A stretch of DNA of 64,000 nt from Calamus simplicifolius. Taxonomy: Eukaryota; Streptophyta; Magnoliopsida; Arecales; Arecaceae. Below the pieces are notes generated by a model that was not told the DNA's origin, searched no databases, and saw nothing but the letters and a program-made list of their open reading frames with translations. Location of the stretch: contig UESW01001672.1 in assembly GCA_900491605.1 (NCBI GenBank), positions 295,030 to 359,029 on the forward strand. The letters are read 5' to 3'. A program made the position numbers and the translations under genes. Below, one piece after another: positions 48,902 to 59,543 of this stretch (position 1 is the stretch's first letter; every line of letters starts with the position of its first letter).

Positions 48902-51744
48902 ATGGTTTCATATTGATCTAATTTATTGCATATAAATTAATGTTCTTATTAATTATGTAATTATGGCTAAAACTGATCACAAGGTCATATGGTCACAGAT
49001 GGATTAAAAATTTAAATTACCCATTCAATGAGGTATTATGTGACATATTGTCGTGAGATTGTTTTTGATAGAGATATAGACTAAAAGATATGCTTTATGT
49101 TATGTCTTTATATTTTAATGAAAATTCATTTTGAGCAATGTGTGCCATTTACTATATATATGTGCATGTGTCTAGTATTTACAAAGAGTATTTGATCTAG
49201 TGTGTAGAGTACGGCTTACACACAGAAGACTAGATCATCGGTTCTTTTGGAATACAAGTTTATTGTTCACAGTTTTAGATGGAATTGGACACACCATCAG
49301 TAGAACTGTAGCACAAATTTTTAGTAGGTCTGTCTTGACTACGGGGAATGGTTTATTCTAACTATTTTGCTAGTACACTTTGTGTGTATTGAACAGGACC
49401 CAGTTTAGTTAATTATTTTATACTGACTTTATAAATAATTTAAAACTCATAAATATTATGATTACTTATGCTCTTAATCCGAATTCTATTTCTAGACACG
49501 TGTATGTAGTGATTATTGCTTTGATTACACATAGAGTGAGATTCTAGATGAGTCAATTAACTTAGTGGGTTGGGCAATAACATTATATATATGGTGAATA
49601 TTAATAGTTGAAGGAATCCACGTCCTGTTAATTTGGATTGATGATATTCCCTTGAGAAAGCTTATAAGTTTTGATTGTATCAAATCTTGCAAGTGGATTT
49701 TGAATCCGATACATCAAATAAGTTAAGTTGATAAGTCTCAAGGATAATAACAGCCAATTAAATTATATTGTTAGTAATTAAATTTAATTGATGGATATCT
49801 GTTATCTTAACGTGGGGAGATAATAAGTATTTAATATTAAGACTCGAAAATATAAATTCAAATGTGATTAGGAGTACAATTATGATTCTTTAGTGGAATG
49901 AATTGTAATTTACGTAATTGAATCCTAACCCGGGATAGGATTAGGAGATTTAATTACGTGGGAAGTCCTTTTCATATTTGCCTATTGGTCCCTGTTGTAG
50001 CCCTATAAATACCCTCTCAGTTGGTTGCTAGGGTTAACATTTTTGAGAAAAAGAAAAACAAGAAACCCTAGGTCGGCCGAGAGATCCCACCATCTTGTGA
50101 GAGAAGGAAGGTATTTTCGGGAATACGGCAGAAGGCTAAAAGGTTGAGATCGAGCAATTAAATCAAACTGTTCCAACGTTCAAGTCTGAAGGTATGATCT
50201 TATACTCATAGATTAGAACGATAAAAGTTTTTGTATTACTCATATACGCTATAGCCGTGATCTTGGGGGTATTCCGCGCTCCCCAACAATTTTTTCATCA
50301 ATGCTTAGTCTAAAGATAATTTAAATTGAGCTTTGTCATCAAAACATAGATTACACTCACTCTCAAAAATTGTTTTATATTGATATTGTATAAAAGCATG
50401 ATATTTGCATGTTTAGTATAAAAACATATATATGAGATATGATGGCTTGTTGTCTATGTTATGAAACATACAAATATTTATGAGAGTTTTATTTGAATGT
50501 CAAATATTAATTCATAATCTTTTTAGATATGATCTAAATATAGGAATTATGAGTAGTAACATAACGCAAGTTATGCTTGATTGAAATATATGACATGTAA
50601 ACATGAAATATATTTAATCTTTTGGGTTAGCTAAATCGGGTCCATAAAGGGTTAGACCCTAAGGTTTAAATCAACTGGACTAAAAGAGTATTTGATCAAA
50701 TCTAAATTAATTAGATTAGGTTAAGAATGCTCTAAATCAAACAATAGTTGTAGTTGATCCTGTCCTTCTCTTTGATTAAACCAAATGGAAGTAGATTAGG
50801 CTCCGTGGTTGAGCATGAATCTCTTAGATGGTCAAATCAAAATTGGTTAACCATATGATGTCAAAGTGAGTTGGCAAGTTGCTCTAGGATCAACGATCGT
50901 ATGGTTTTTAATTGGGAGCTACTCGTATTGATGCATCTTTAACGAGTTAATGGCATATCCCTCCCATCGATCTCACTTACCTGGTCAATATGGTGAACCA
51001 TTTATGATTCTGATCATTTACCTGATTTGGATTGACCCATGCCTGTAAGGAAATCAGTTTGACTGATTTAGGTGCTACTTAACCAAACTTAATCTTGTTT
51101 CATTCTACCAATTTCATAGGTTCAGTAGGAGAACTTGATTAGTAAATTTGTCTTCAGATTATTAAATCCTCTAAAATTATTAGGTCCTTAAAATGAAATA
51201 GTTATATGATAACTAGATCATAGCCTCTCATTAAGGTGGGTGATAATGAGTTCGATGTCTTGATAATCATTGGAGGCACTCCATGCCTGGTGCTTGTCAA
51301 TCATCGAAATTATCATTCATTATATGATAAGTCAGCGTAACTATTAAATAGACAGTCAGGTGGGCCGAGCTTCACTCGGGCTTGGTTGTCTATTGATAGG
51401 TTACACTGATTATATCATTTAATGGTTGGACCTAATCAGAACTTTCAGTGGAGGCACTCCATGCTTGCTGAAGAGGAACATGGGGCAAAACTGAATACTA
51501 AGAATTGTTTGGGGGAAACAATTGGTTTTGAACCTATTCTTAGATGTATATGGGTTGGCCAAGCTTCACTTGGGCCTGTATGTAGTCTATGTAGATCTTA
51601 GTACCCACTAAAGAATTAAGAATAATTCTTTGAATTGGGGTGTAGAGGCTACCAATTTGAATAAAATAGTGGAGAATCTTTAGACTAAAGTTCAAGTCTT
51701 TAGACTGAATCAATTTATATACTAATAAACTTTAGTTTTTCCTT
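48902..51744 (+). other. Long untranslated leader of the complete copia
   Basis: There is no gag-like ORF for 2.8 kb. Phrases recur about 180-190 bp apart: TGGAGGCACTCCATGC near 51268 and 51449, and AGCTTCACT(C/T)GGGC near 51367 and 51557. The stretch 49925-50288 resembles a separate LTR 3' half, with CTATAAATACCCTCTC and an end CGCGCTCCCCAACA. Its 5' boundary and target duplication were not found. Confidence 0.55.
49925..50288 (+). repeat. Candidate solo-LTR fragment in the leader
   Basis: A TATA-like CTATAAATACCC is followed by a purine-rich leader. The sequence then ends CGTGATCTTGGGGGTATTCC and GCGCTCCCCAACA, a style common at plant copia LTR ends. The matching start (TGTTGGGG or similar) was not seen upstream, so a complete solo LTR is not shown. 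Confidence 0.35.
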
Positions 51745-52560
51745 ATGCAGAAAATGGCCACTAATTTATCATTAAGGTCCCTATTGGATAGTGACAAGTT
51801 GAATGGTTCAAATTTAAATAGCTGGTTTAGAAAACTTAAGATTGTCCTTGAGCTTAAGAGGATTCTTTATATTCTAAATAATCCTGCACCAAAAAACCTG
51901 ATGCAAACACACAAAGTTCTGAGAAAGATACTTATCAGAAGTGGCTCAGTGATAGAACTAGCGTACGTTGCATCATGCTAGCAGCAATGAACAATGAATT
52001 CGGTCGCCAATTCGAGAATGCTCAGCCAGAAGAAATCATTCAAGCGTTGAATGAATCTTTCGGCATACCCGACAACGTTGAAAGGCATAAGACTAGTTGT
52101 GCTATTTTTAATGCTCCAATGAGGGATGGATCTCCTGTCACTGATCATGTATTGTACATGATCGAGAAGATAGAACTCCTAAGCAAGCTCGGCTTTCCCC
52201 TACATGAGCAGTTGGGAAAAGATGCGATCTTGAATTCCTTGCCTCCATCCTTCCGACCTTTCCTTACTTATTTTCGAATGACAAAGCCTGCAGTCAACTA
52301 CCACGGTTTGTTGGGGTTGTTACAGAACTTTGAGAAGGATAACCAGCTCTCTAAGGGTTTGGTTAATATGGTTGAAGGATCTAAGGTAGAGCGTCAACCC
52401 TTTGGAAAAGGAAAGAAGAAAAAGAATAAGAAAAAGGTGCAACATGCTAGGACATCTATAAGTGGTCAGATGCAGAAGAAGAAAGTTGATAAAAGTCAAG
52501 CTGAATGCTTTCATTGCAAGATGTAAGGGCACTGGAAGAGGAACTGTCCTCTTTACATTT
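51745..52560 (+). pseudogene. Copia gag, frameshifted, with a stop in the zinc knuckle
   Basis: The start at 51745 (MATNLSLRSLLDSDKLNGSN follows) leads into NSWFRKLKIVLELKRILY, the gag N-terminus. The frame is lost near 51975 and continues in another frame to 52526. The C-terminus has a basic Lys-rich run and CFHCKM, a stop, then GHWKRNC: a CX2CX4HX4C zinc knuckle interrupted by TAA. The minus-strand relative at 57085-57464 lacks that stop. Confidence 0.88.
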
Positions 52561-53630
52561 GCCACACTTGATCCAAACAGGTTACTAGAAGATTTGAGGA
52601 CAATAAAAGATTCCTTAATATTGGCGATGGAAGATTAGTTCCAGTTCTGGCATTAGGAGTTCTTGAAATAGTTTTTAATAGAAATGTCATTATACTAAAT
52701 GATTGTCATTTTTGCCCAACGTTCTTGTTGAACGTAATTTCTGTAGGCCTTCTGGCCAAAAGTAATTATGAAATTTCAATAAAGGATGTTACTTTGAATA
52801 TCATTATGAATGGAGTCACTGTAATAACTGAGCATTTATCTAATGGCATTTATATATTATCACAGCCTGTGAATGTAGTGTACAACTCAAGTAAGCACCC
52901 TATAATAAATGATGTCACAGACATTTATCTTTGGCACCATCGGCTGGGTCATATCAATAAGAACAGATTAAACAGGTTAACTCAGGAGGGCATCATTCGA
53001 ATTGATGATTGTGAATTATTAACTACCTGTGAATCCTGTCTTCTTGGTAAAATGACCAAGTCATCTTTTACTGAAAAAGATGAAAGAGCCAAAGAGCTAT
53101 TGGGTGTAGTACATACTGATGTATGTGGACCAATGAGCACTTGTGCCAAAGGTGGATATTACTACTTCATTATTTTTACAGATGATCTTTCTAGGTTCGG
53201 TTATGTCGATCTTATGCGACATAAATCTGAATCGTTTGAAATGTTCAAACTATATCATAAAGAAGTAAAAAAAATAAACAGGAAAATGTATTAAGATCCT
53301 TCGATCAGATCGAGGAGGCGAATACATTTCCAATGACTTTGTGACATATTTAAGGAAGAATGGGATTCTCTCCCAATGGACTCCTCCTGGAACATCGTAG
53401 TATAACGGTGTGTCGGAAAGAAGGAATCAAACTCTGTTAGACATAGTTCGATCCATGCTGGGTTTTGCAAGCTTGTCAATATCATTTTAGGGATACGCAT
53501 TAGAATCAGCTTGTCATATCTTAATAAGGTTCCAAGTAAGTCTGTTTCTAAAACTCTATATGAGATGTGGTATGGACATAAACCGTTATTACCTATCTGA
53601 GAGTCTGGGGGTGTTCGGCTTATGTGAAAC
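52561..53630 (+). pseudogene. Copia pre-integrase and integrase; protease deleted
   Basis: Right after the zinc knuckle the sequence jumps from a CPLYI...NR-like word to VTRRFEDNKRF, leaving out the DTES/DSGA protease segment. The 189-codon piece at 52725-53294 has the zinc-binding HHRLGH...CESCLLGK and the first catalytic Asp in VHTDVCGPM. A stop after RKMY and later frame changes break the rest of integrase. Confidence 0.87.
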
Positions 53631-54571
53631 GTGCAAAATCAGACAAACTTGAACCCAAATCTGACAAGTATTTTTTTATTGGCCATCTAAAAGAAACCAA
53701 AGGATATTACTTCTACAATACTGAAGAACAAAAGTTGTTCATTAGTAATAGAGCAGTTTTTCTTGAAAAGGAGTTCCTTAGTAAAGGAACAAATAGCTCT
53801 AATGTTGAACTTGAGGAAGTTCATCAAGTAGAAGGAACAATACAAACCAGTGAACCCTTAGAATCTGAGTTGATTAGATCAAACTCAAACACCATTTTAG
53901 ATGAACAGGTGTATATGATACAACCTGAAGGTTTTATATCTAAAAATGAGTCTAAAGTGTGCAGGCTACAGAAGTCCATTTATGGACTTAAGCAAGTATC
54001 TAGGAGTAGGAACATATGATTTGATAATGTGATCAAATCTTATGGCTTTGTTAAGAATAAAGAAGAACCTTGCATTTATAAATGGGCTAACGGTTCAGAT
54101 ATTATATTTCTTGTATTATATGTGGATGCTATTCTCTTAATCGGGAATGATGTCCCTGCATTACAAGGAATAAAGATATGGTTATCATCACAATTCTCCA
54201 TGAAAGATCTGGGAGAAGCATCATACATCCTAAGGATGAAGATTTATAGAGATAGATCTAAGAGGATGCTTGGTTTATCCAAATCTACGTACATTGACAC
54301 CGTGCTAAAAAGGTTTAGCATGGAGAATTCCAAGAAAGGCTATCTTTCGATAGACCATGGAATTCATCTTTCTAAGAAGGATTGTCCGATAACTCCTAAT
54401 GAAAGAGAACGTATGAGTCGAATTCTATATGCTTCGGTAGTGGGATCGATTATGTACACCATGACATGTACAAGACCAGATGTGGCACACTCACTAGGAG
54501 TAGTGAGTAGATACCAATCTGATCCAGGAGAAAAACACTGCAAGTTGTTAAGACAATCCTTAAGTATTTAA
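53624..54571 (+). pseudogene. Copia RT with mutated catalytic motif
   Basis: Two adjoining frames (53624-54019 and 54029-54571) are separated by a TGA after RSRNI. The 5' frame covers the integrase end and RT start; the 3' frame holds the palm region. Where the copia consensus reads Y(V/M)DD, the sequence reads YVDA (near 54118), so a catalytic Asp is lost. The related minus-strand RT keeps YMDD. Confidence 0.88.
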
Positions 54572-55103
54572 GAAATACTAAAGACCAGTGGTTAGTCTAT
54601 GGAGAGTCTGATTTGAAACTTGTTGGATATACTGATTCCAGTTTCCAATCAGATCATGATGATAGCAAAAGTTTATCAGGTTTCGTGTTTTCCTGAATGG
54701 TGAAGCTGTTTGCTGAAAAAGTTCCAAGCAACATACAGTGGCAGATTTAGTGTGCGAGGCAGAGTACATCGCTGCATCAGATGCTACGAAAGAAGCTGTG
54801 GCTGCGAAAGTTTATCTCCGAGCTTGGAGTGGCACCTTCCATAGATGGACCAGTCCTGTTGTACAGTGACAGCACTGGTGCCATAGCTCAAGCAAAGGAA
54901 CCACGAGCACATTAGCACACCAAGCACATACTGCGCCGGTTTCATCTTATACGAGAGATTGTAGACCGAGGTGACATAAATCTTCAGAAGATTGATGGAA
55001 AGGAAAACCTAGGTGACCCATTTACTAAAGCACTCAGCATCAAGGAGTTTGATGACTATAAATTGAAGATGGGTATTAAATACTGTAATGAGTGGTTTTA
55101 GAC
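54572..55103 (+). pseudogene. Copia RNase H remnant
   Basis: Decayed frames keep WLVYGESDLKLVGYTDS, an EAEY(I)AASDAT-like word, and the C-terminal region leading to the polypurine tract. Stops are present, so it is inactive. Confidence 0.8.
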
Positions 55104-55115
55104 TAAGTGGGAGTT

Positions 55116-57079
55116 TGTTGGGAATTGTATCCTAAAGCTAATCATTTGATGATTGTACTAATGTAAATTGTATATAAATTGATATATTAATAAAAGTTAT
55201 TTGGCAGTTTATTCATTACAAGAACATCTTCTTAAAACTCCTAATAGTAATAAAGCCCTCATGATCTTCCTTTACGATAAAGGAGGATTTATCTATGAAG
55301 GTCCTCAAAAGAGTTCGCGACCAAATGATATACTATGAAAGGGCCATAGTACTATTAATTATAGGACTTGTATATCATATTTGTTGGTTGTCCTCTTAAC
55401 CAAGGAGTGTAGAGACACTGGTATGACATACAGGTGAAAATATAGGAGTACATTTCACCGAACATGACTCATTTCTGGATACTTGCTGTCAAGAGTTAAT
55501 CCGAGAAGATATAGGTATAAGTATCCTTCAGACCTGAAGATCACAACCGGTGACTTGCAAACAACTCATTGTACTTAGGTGCCGGACCACCTAGATTTCT
55601 AATCCAGCTACGAAAGGTTACTGGGTGCAGTCAAGTACTTGTGGTAGTCAGTTGTGGATCAAAATGGAATTTGACCTATCTCGTTAAAAGGAGAAATGCT
55701 TATGTTTCAATTTAGCAAGACCTTGGCCAAGGCACTTCATGTGAAAGTCACATGATCACTAAAATTGAAATCACTTTATGGATTTGCTGTTTAGAGTTGA
55801 CAGGCTCTTAAGTCATCCTTAGCATTTATGGTCAAGAGGATGAATTATATAGTAATTATTTCTTAGGGTTCTTGGAGTTTGATCGGTAACTTTTTGACCT
55901 ATCCGGACGTCGGGTTCCATTGCTAGATGGGCATATTGATTAGTATAGAAAGTTATTTCTATGCTACCGGATTAGGTTCGAACCTAGAGAGTCACACGCA
56001 TAGAAGTTTCCTAGGATGATCTATTTGCTGATCAACAATTGAGAATCGTATATGATTTAATTAATCAATTTGATTGATTGAATTATCTCAATTGGGTTAA
56101 GTACAAGTGAATAAGATTCAATTTGGTTTAAGTCTATTAGAAGGACTAGTCAATTTCAAATATTGATTTAAAATTAGACTTGATTTTGATTTAAATAGAT
56201 TCAGGACTAGCCAAATTTGATTTGGGCTATGACCATGATCTATGTGGGTTCAGTCCAATAATTCAGATCAGATTAAACCATAACCTGAACCTAAACCTCT
56301 CGCATAAGGATCTCACATGATGAGATGGCTGAAATGTCATCTCATGAGAGATTAAATTCTCATATAGAATTTAATGCTTGACATTAATCTTCTTCCGTTG
56401 GAATTCTAAGTGTTAGAATTCATGTACCTCTTTGAATTAACCAAACGCCGCGCCTCTTTGGTTCGGCGTTTCTTTGCTCTTTACCGAACGACGGAATTCT
56501 AAATGTTAGAATTCAATGGACTAGGTAAAATGAGACTATAAATAGAGGACATCCCTCACCAGATTATACAGAATAACAACACATGATATGCCATGGATTG
56601 AAATTATAAAAAGTTAGAATAGAAAATCCTGGTGATTTTGGTGTTAGCAAAAGCTTGGTGGATCTTGGAGGAAGATTCAAGTGGGAGGATTCAAGATCAG
56701 CAAAGTCATTTTTCCACGAGCTAGCACTCCCGGAAATCCAATCATTCGGGGCTTCCGTGGACGATACTAGAGGCCGGATGATTGAACGGCTGCATAGCAC
56801 AAAAGGATTTACCAACTACCCTTAAGGTAAGTGATATGATCCCTAAACCTTAAGGCATGATTCAAGGCAAGAAGTACAACTTCTTACCTTGAGGATCAAG
56901 ATATGATCTTGATGATTTTATTTATATGCATATTTTAGATCAAGCGATCCTATATATAAGGCAAAGATATGATCTTGATGCATATTAGATAGATTAATAT
57001 GTAATCTTTTAGTTTTCGCATTGATAATAGTTATCAAATTTTAAAAATATGCATGCCTCGGAGTTTATTTCTTCCTACA
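55116..57079 (+). repeat. 3' LTR of the complete copia
   Basis: It starts TGTTGGGAATTGTATCC directly after the polypurine tract and ends TTTCTTCCTACA. It is 1964 bp, against 1962 for the 5' LTR. Confidence 0.95.
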
Positions 57080-57084
57080 AAAAG

Positions 57085-57464
57085 GACTTTCAGTATCCAA
57101 TACCCAGGTCTGATTATCATATACAGAAAAGTTACAAGGTGTTATCATATCAATACCTTGTTGAGCAATATCTTGCCCCTTTTTCTTCTTTGGCCTGTTT
57201 GGATTAAGAGTGACAATGTAAAGAGGACAGTTCCTCTTTAAGTGCCCTTGTTTCTTATAATAAAAGCATTCAGCCTGATTTTTATCAACTTTTTTCTTCT
57301 GCATCTTACCCCTTATAGATGTCCTAGTATGTTGCACCTTTTTCTTATTCTTTTTCTTCTTTCCTTTCCTAAAGGGGTGATGCCCTACCTTAGATCCTTC
57401 AACCACATTAACCAAACCCTTAGAGAGCTGGTTATCCTTCTCAAAGTTCTGTAACAATCCCAAC
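57085..57464 (-). pseudogene. Split-off gag/protease part of the minus-strand copia
   Basis: On the minus strand it reads LLQNFEKDNQLSKGL, a Lys-rich run, a zinc knuckle (CFYYKKQGHLKRNC, where the second Cys is changed to Tyr) and then WVLDTES, the beginning of the protease (active site normally DSGA/DTGA). It breaks at the AAAAG target duplication of the inserted copia. It resumes at 46919 downward. On the right it is cut at 57464 by LTR-like sequence, so its N-terminal gag and 5' LTR are gone. Confidence 0.87.
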
Positions 57465-58185
57465 TGTTGACCCCAGATTGATTTTGATGATTACAAAACA
57501 AATTATGCAATTCTAAGATTGATACAGGGAAGTTCAGTCGCCTTTGTTGGGGAGATTGTTGAGAAATTGTTGCCCCAATCTTATTGGTTTTGATGATTAC
57601 CAAAAGCCATGAGTATATTAAAAGATGCAATGAGTTTATTTACATGAGCAATAAATTTATTTAGAACAATCAATGAGTATGTTAAGTATGACTTTAATCA
57701 ATTTGAAAGTAACTTTAAGCTCCATGCTTAACTTTCAAAAAGAAATTTTTATACTTCATATCTCAATCAATGAGTTTTTAGAATATTTCTTGAATTGATT
57801 CCTAATGACAATTTTATTCAAGTCAAAAAAATTGATTTAAAATTAATCTGGAACGAATTTAAGTCAATCAGAAAATTCTCTGATTTTCGATACGTTCCGG
57901 AGCCGACTCTAGAGTTCAGAGTCGACTCCACTCAGTATACAGAGATGTCTGTTTGTCTCGAGTCGACCCATGTGATTTTTTGAGTCGACCCCCGATTTTG
58001 TCGAGCCGACTCCATGACTGTGTGAGTCGACTCCGCTCAGACACCAGAGAATTATTTTTCTGAGTACTTCTCGAGTCGACCCCCGACTGTCAGGAGTCGA
58101 CACCTTATTTTCATTGAGTCGACCCTTTAACTTTCTGAATATTTCTATTTTTGGTATCGCGTCTTCGAGCCGACTCGCCTAAAGC
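57465..58185 (+). repeat. SIRE-like LTR fragments with GTCGAC array
   Basis: A 103-bp piece begins TGTTGACCCCAGATTGATTT and ends with a polypurine-like TTGTTGGGGAGATTG. A second LTR start, TGTTGCCCCAATC, follows at 57568. Bases 57895-58170 repeat (G)AGTCGAC/GAGCCGACTC words as in 37520-37810. No LTR end is seen, so the piece is truncated. Confidence 0.6.
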
Positions 58186-58700
58186 TGGTAACTATGAGTT
58201 GATGAAGGTGTTCATGAATGAAGATGGGTTCTTGGATGGTTGAAGGCTTTGGATGGTTGAAGGCTAAGGATGGTGCTTCGATGGTTGAAGGCTAAGGATG
58301 GTGCTTGGATGGTTGAAGGCTAAGGATGAAGGGTGGTTGGCCATGAGTTTAAGGCTTAGGGATTTTCATGAAGGCTAAGGAGTTGGTGAATGGAAGGGAA
58401 TGAGGGATGATTGAATGTGTAGGAATGAGGATGGGTGGAGGGTTTTTATAGATAGTTGGGTCATGGTGGAGGCCTTAGTGGAGATGTGAGTGGAGTTTTA
58501 GTGGTGGTGAGTGGAGCCTTGGTGGAGGTTAAGTGGAACTTGAGTGGGAGTGAGTGGAGTTTGAGTGGAGGTTAAGTGGAGTTTTGGTGGAGGCTTAGTG
58601 GAGCTTAAGTAGGTTCTTGGTGATCATGAATGAGGGTTAGGTGATTATGGTGGAGGTTTAAGGGTTATAAACATGGATGATGGGTAATGATTGCGGATGA
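58186..58700. repeat. Tandem-repeat region (GGATGGTTGAAGGCTAA and GTGGAG types)
   Basis: GGATGGTTGAAGGCTAAGGATGGTGCTT-like units repeat at about 58235-58330. GTGGAG-rich units with TTAAGTGGAG/TTGAGTGGAG lie at 58470-58610. On the minus strand, CTATCTATAAAAACC near 58445-58459 is a TATA-like site downstream of the CTCCAC repeats. Whether this belongs to the viral insert or the LTR side is not clear. Confidence 0.6.
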
Positions 58701-58854
58701 ATGCGGATGAATGCGGATGCCTCTCACAGGTTGAGGGCTATCCGTTTTATAGACTGGTCTGGACGGACTTCAGACTGGTTGGAGTCCGGAGTGGTTGGTG
58801 CGGACTTCACTTCCTTTGAAATCCGAAAAGTGATCTGCTGGTCTTCAATTATTT

Positions 58855-58998
58855 CTGTCCTTGGGGACAGCTGGTTGGCTGGCTTTGATAAAGTTTGTCT
58901 GTCCTTGGGGACAGCTGGCTGGCTGGCTTCGATAAAGTCTGTCCTTGGGGACAGCTGGCTGGCTTGCTTTGATAAAGTATGTCTGTCCTTGGGGACAG
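58855..58998. repeat. Four tandem hairpin repeats
   Basis: CTGTCCTTGGGGACAG, a 6-bp stem with a TTGG loop, occurs at 58855, 58899, 58939 and 58983, in units of 40-44 bp with CTGGCTGGCT...GATAAAGT between them. The long frames across it on both strands are products of the repeat. Confidence 0.9.
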
Positions 58999-59148
58999 CT
59001 GGCTGGCGGTCTTCTGCGGACTTCAAATGGGTTGAAATCCAGTATTGGTTTTAGGTTTGGGGCAGGACGTCTGGATTTAGGACAGCTGGCCTTGCTATCC
59101 TTTGAGCACTGCAGCACATGTGCGGCTGCTTTGAGTTACTTCCCGTAA

Positions 59149-59165
59149 CAGTGCTCTAATACCAG
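59149..59165 (-). other. Candidate tRNA-Met primer-binding site of the pararetrovirus
   Basis: The minus strand reads TGGTATTAGAGCACTG, differing at one base in the first 12 from TGGTATCAGAGC, the usual caulimovirid and copia primer site. It lies about 380 nt after the 409-codon ORF, where a circular pararetroviral genome would place its intergenic region. No clear TATA box was found between the two. Confidence 0.5.
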
Positions 59166-59174
59166 AAAAGTCCT

Positions 59175-59543
59175 TCATATGAGTTGGCATATTCTGACTG
59201 GCTGTTGCTGCTGTAGCTTCATATGTGTGATCTGTTGTGGCTGGCTGAGGTATAGGTGCCATTGTTGTAATTGCTGAAGTGTTGCTGATGTGTCACTATC
59301 TGGTTGACTGTAGCTGCTGTGCTGGAGGATAAGTCTGAGGAGCGTGCATCTGAGGGGATGCCTTTGGTAGGGTCGAGGAGTCACATGGGTGACTTGATAA
59401 AGCTGAGGAGTCACATGGGTGACTTTGAAGTGTGCCATAATAGTGCTAATGAGACTGGGGGGTCTCGTGTGAGACATGTGTGACAATAGTACTGCTGGAG
59501 TTTTTGGGCCAAAGTTGTGGACTGAATCTGGAATAGTATTGGG
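59175..59543 (-). other. In-frame open extension after the TAG of the 409-codon ORF
   Basis: The codons after TAG (59544-59546) continue in frame without a stop until TGA at 59175. The encoded stretch has a direct repeat (VTHVTP twice) and a Gln-rich end. It may be a former C-terminus cut by a nonsense mutation, or chance open sequence in the non-coding region. Confidence 0.5.

Larger units (their letters stand above)
46925..57079 (+). mobile_element. Structurally complete plus-strand Angela/BARE-like copia (10.2 kb), non-autonomous
   Basis: Two LTRs (46925-48886 and 55116-57079) bound it. It has the target duplication AAAAG at 46920-46924 and 57080-57084, a primer site after the 5' LTR, and a polypurine tract (AAGTGGGAGTTT) before the 3' LTR. 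The order gag, integrase, RT, RNase H is that of Ty1/copia. The approximately 2-kb LTRs and 2.9-kb untranslated leader resemble the BARE/Angela lineage (inferred). The protease region is missing, gag and pol carry stops, and the RT motif is YVDA. It sits in the protease region of a related minus-strand element. Confidence 0.93.

Noticed and set aside
57465..57567. A miniature complete LTR
   Set aside because: It begins like an LTR but ends in a polypurine-like stretch without a CA end. It is more likely a deletion product joining LTR start and element end.
58701..59117. Three overlapping frames of 90-117 codons on both strands
   Set aside because: They follow the 40-44-bp hairpin repeat, whose lack of stops opens several frames. 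Repeated PAVPKDR-like words are the repeat itself.
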